From NCBI GenBank assembly GCA_000183865.1, contig CM001047.1, positions 777,949-786,450 on the forward strand: a stretch of DNA of 8,502 nucleotides. Direction: 5' to 3'. Shown one piece after another: positions 6,785 to 8,502 of this stretch. A model generated the notes under the pieces. The model did no database searches. It was not told the origin of the DNA and was given only the letters and a program-made list of their open reading frames with translations. How positions within the stretch are numbered: the first letter of the stretch is position 1; every line of letters starts with the position of its first letter. This DNA is from Listeria marthii FSL S4-120 (lineage in GTDB: Bacteria; Bacillota; Bacilli; Lactobacillales; Listeriaceae). The position numbers were made by a program, and so were the translations under genes.

Positions 6785-7426
6785 TTATTTTCCAGCTACT
6801 GTAAAGCGTTCATTTAAGTGATTTGGTCGTTCGATTTCATCCAAAACAGCAATCGCGTAGTCTTCCATACTAATAAAACTATTGCCCTCGCTATCAAATA
6901 AAAGATGATCTCGACCTAATTGATAGTCGCCAGTACGTTCACCCGGCTCAAACATCGCAGAAGGGCTAATATAAGTCCAACTGAGCTCTGCTTTATGTGC
7001 TTTTAAATGTTCCAGTTGTTTCGCTTGCGCACGTGCAGTCGGATAATACGGCGCTTCCCGAAGACCTTTTGATTCTAAAAGGGTATTGCCATCTTCGTCA
7101 ACTTGCAAACTAGCTGCTCCGCCAACGACAAGTAAGCGCGGCGAAACGGTTCCATTTAAAACAGAAATTAAATGATCAAGCGAAGTGACATGTTTTTCTG
7201 CTTCTTCTGGACTAACCCCATAAGCATCGACAATGACATTTTGATCGGCTAAATCTGAAAGTGTTAAATCAAAAATATCTTTTTGTAAAATATTAATATC
7301 TTTATGTGTTTGTGTGATTTTCCCGGCGTTTCTAACAATTGCTGTGACTTCGTGACCACGGCTTTTCGCTTCTTCTAAAATTCTCGAACCAGCTCGCCCC
7401 GTAGCACCAATGATACCAATTTTCAT
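6785..7426 (-). CDS. NAD(P)-binding Rossmann-fold protein, YwnB-like (NmrA/atypical SDR)
   Basis: The 213-residue protein opens with a dinucleotide-binding strand-loop-helix, GIIGATGRAG, with the glycine pattern G7-x2-G10-x2-G13. The arginine in IVRN (R32), after the second strand, suggests preference for NADP(H). Later parts fit atypical short-chain dehydrogenases of the NmrA/YwnB type: LLVVGGAAS (fourth strand), YPTARAQAKQLE (a Tyr/Lys-spaced helix), YISPSAMFEPGERTGDY and SMEDYAIAVLDEIE near the end. It is probably cytoplasmic, either an NADPH-dependent reductase or a redox sensor; no substrate is evident. Start ATG 7426 has AGGGGG (7440-7435) 8 bases upstream. A sigma-B-like promoter lies 56 bases before the start, so stress induction is likely. 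From memory, a YwnB homologue in L. monocytogenes (lmo0794) is reported as sigma-B dependent; I could not check that this is the same gene. Confidence 0.88.
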   Translation of the reverse strand: MKIGIIGATGRAGSRILEEAKSRGHEVTAIVRNAGKITQTHKDINILQKDIFDLTLSDLADQNVIVDAYGVSPEEAEKHVTSLDHLISVLNGTVSPRLLVVGGAASLQVDEDGNTLLESKGLREAPYYPTARAQAKQLEHLKAHKAELSWTYISPSAMFEPGERTGDYQLGRDHLLFDSEGNSFISMEDYAIAVLDEIERPNHLNERFTVAGK

Positions 7427-7452
7427 AAAAAAAGCCCCCTATTCATTTTTGT

Positions 7453-7486
7453 GGAATAGATTCTCGCTTGATAGAAGAATTATTCC
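7453..7486. repeat. imperfect inverted repeat in the leader of the YwnB-like gene
   Basis: GGAATA (7453-7458) and ATTCT (7460-7464) pair with AGAAT (7476-7480) and TATTCC (7481-7486), giving 11 bp with one bulged base and an 11-base loop. No T-run follows on either strand, so it does not look like a terminator. One arm overlaps the -10 element of the sigma-B-like promoter. It may be an operator or an RNA hairpin in the leader. Confidence 0.5.
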
Positions 7487-7507
7487 CGAAAGAGGGGACC
7501 GGAAAAC
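7482..7507 (-). promoter_or_regulatory. sigma-B-type promoter for the YwnB-like gene
   Basis: On the minus strand, GTTT (7507-7504) and GGGAAT (7487-7482) are separated by 16 bases. This fits the Listeria general-stress sigma-B pattern GTTT-N13-17-GGGWAT. Transcription would start near 7475 and give a leader of roughly 50 bases. The promoter lies wholly in the gap after the rarD stop codon. Confidence 0.65.
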
Positions 7508-7509
7508 AT

Positions 7510-8430
7510 TTATTTTTTTGCTGCGTTTGCTAGTTGTTTAATTTTGGCTGCGGAATAAATGTGGGAAATCGTGAAGATAATGAGCGCTAGCCAGATGAAC
7601 ATAAAGGCGAACAATTGGATATGATCGAAACTTTCTTTGAATAGTAATACGCCGAGTGCGAGCATTAACGTTGGTCCGATATATTGCAAAAAGCCGACCA
7701 TCGTGTAGCTGATTTTCTTCGCGGCTGTGGCAAATAAAAGTAGAGGGATAGCTGTGACAACACCAGCACCGACTAAAATAACATTGGTTTGCGCTGCGTA
7801 TTGCATTAATCCATTTGTTGCGAAAAAGACCACATAAATGAGCGCGAATGGTGTAATAATCATCGTCTCAAGTGTTAAGCCAGTCCAGACAGAAACGGAA
7901 ACAACCTTTTTAATCAGCCCGTAAAGCGAGAACGTCACGGCCATACCGATTGCCGCCCAAGGAACGGAACCAAGATGCCAAGTAAGAATCAAGACACCGA
8001 TAGTTGCAGAAATAACGGCGATAATTTCCCCACGACTTAATCGCTCTTTTAAAATAACCGTTGCTAGAAGTACGTTTACAAGTGGATTTATGTAGTAACC
8101 AAGACTTGCTTCCGTTACATGACCACTATTCACCGTGTAAATGAATAAATACCAGTTTGCTGTAACTAAAAAAGCCGCCGCGATAATGGCGATAAGCGTT
8201 TTTGGTTTAAGCAACACATCTTTTGTTTCTTGAAAAACCATCGAGGCTTTTCGCAAACAAACGATCAAAAATAGCATAAAAATAAAAGACCAAATAATTC
8301 TATAGGCCAAAATCTCCATTGGTGGAACATTTGTAACTAGCTTCCAGTAAATTGGAAGAACGCCCCAACATACGTAAGCGAGAGCTCCAGCGATGATTCC
8401 GCCTAGCTGTCCATTTTGTTTATTTTCCAT
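7510..8430 (-). CDS. rarD: RarD-type EamA/DMT superfamily transporter
   Basis: This 306-residue protein has about ten hydrophobic segments arranged as two EamA halves, which is the drug/metabolite transporter plan. RarD subfamily signatures are visible: AYVCWGVLPIYWK in the first helix, AYRIIWS before the second, NWYLFIYTVNSGHVTEASLG in the middle of the first half, then YYINPL and LKERLS, FSLYGLIKK, and PLLLFATAAKK with GFLQYIGPT in the second half. It lies in the cytoplasmic membrane. E. coli RarD is linked by name to chloramphenicol sensitivity, but the substrate of this protein is unknown. Start ATG 8430 is preferred: GGGGG lies 11 bases upstream, a rather long gap. A TTG at 8457 would add nine residues but has no ribosome binding site and the AG-rich site would fall inside the gene. 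A TAAAAT (8470-8465) might be the -10. No terminator of its own is seen, so transcripts may run into the YwnB-like gene. Confidence 0.9.
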   Translation of the reverse strand: MENKQNGQLGGIIAGALAYVCWGVLPIYWKLVTNVPPMEILAYRIIWSFIFMLFLIVCLRKASMVFQETKDVLLKPKTLIAIIAAAFLVTANWYLFIYTVNSGHVTEASLGYYINPLVNVLLATVILKERLSRGEIIAVISATIGVLILTWHLGSVPWAAIGMAVTFSLYGLIKKVVSVSVWTGLTLETMIITPFALIYVVFFATNGLMQYAAQTNVILVGAGVVTAIPLLLFATAAKKISYTMVGFLQYIGPTLMLALGVLLFKESFDHIQLFAFMFIWLALIIFTISHIYSAAKIKQLANAAKK

Positions 8431-8502
8431 AGCGATGTTAGCCCCCTTTTTAAACAATAGAACTATTTTAGCTTAAAAGGGCGAATAAAGCTACAAAAAA
8501 AA

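Noticed and set aside
8431..8457. TTG start adding nine residues to RarD
   Set aside because: No ribosome binding site precedes it, and the AGGGGG site lies inside the extension.
8490..8502. A-run at the right edge as part of a terminator
   Set aside because: The run is cut by the window end and no stem can be seen, so nothing can be called.

Overview
The window looks like a chromosomal segment of a low-GC Gram-positive bacterium, very probably Listeria (L. monocytogenes or a close relative). The reasons are AT-rich codon use, strong GGAGG-type ribosome binding sites, intrinsic terminators after most genes, a Gram-positive lipoprotein signal, and a gene set with Bacillus/Listeria relatives. 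The genus call comes from memory of protein families, not from a search. No phage, insertion sequence, CRISPR array, tRNA or rRNA is visible. Base composition is even throughout and coding density is high, with no gene-free stretch over 300 bases.

Layout. The first 117 bases hold what may be the end of an upstream terminator and the leader of a very large plus-strand gene (118-4545). That gene encodes a 1475-residue protein with two BadF/BadG/HgdC-type ATPase (activase) domains in tandem, a cysteine-rich linker, and a long C-terminal half related to 2-hydroxyacyl-CoA dehydratase components. A perfect 14-bp hairpin separates it from a convergent minus-strand YbaK/EbsC-type aminoacyl-tRNA deacylase gene (4598-5074). 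From the ybaK leader a well-formed promoter drives a plus-strand lipoprotein gene of unknown function (5198-5851). Its terminator lies next to a second hairpin that ends a convergent minus-strand DUF554 membrane-protein gene (5968-6669). Then come two more minus-strand genes: an NAD(P)-binding YwnB-like protein (6785-7426) and a RarD/EamA transporter (7510-8430).

How the genes relate. Most appear to be single-gene transcription units with unrelated jobs: redox chemistry, translation quality control, envelope and transport. The exception is rarD and the YwnB-like gene, which share a strand. No terminator is evident between them, and a good match to a sigma-B promoter sits in the gap, so the reductase-like gene is probably induced by general stress and may also receive read-through.

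The most interesting object is the giant activase/dehydratase fusion. It appears to put an ATP-driven electron-injecting module and its electron acceptor in one polypeptide, and its substrate cannot be told from the sequence.
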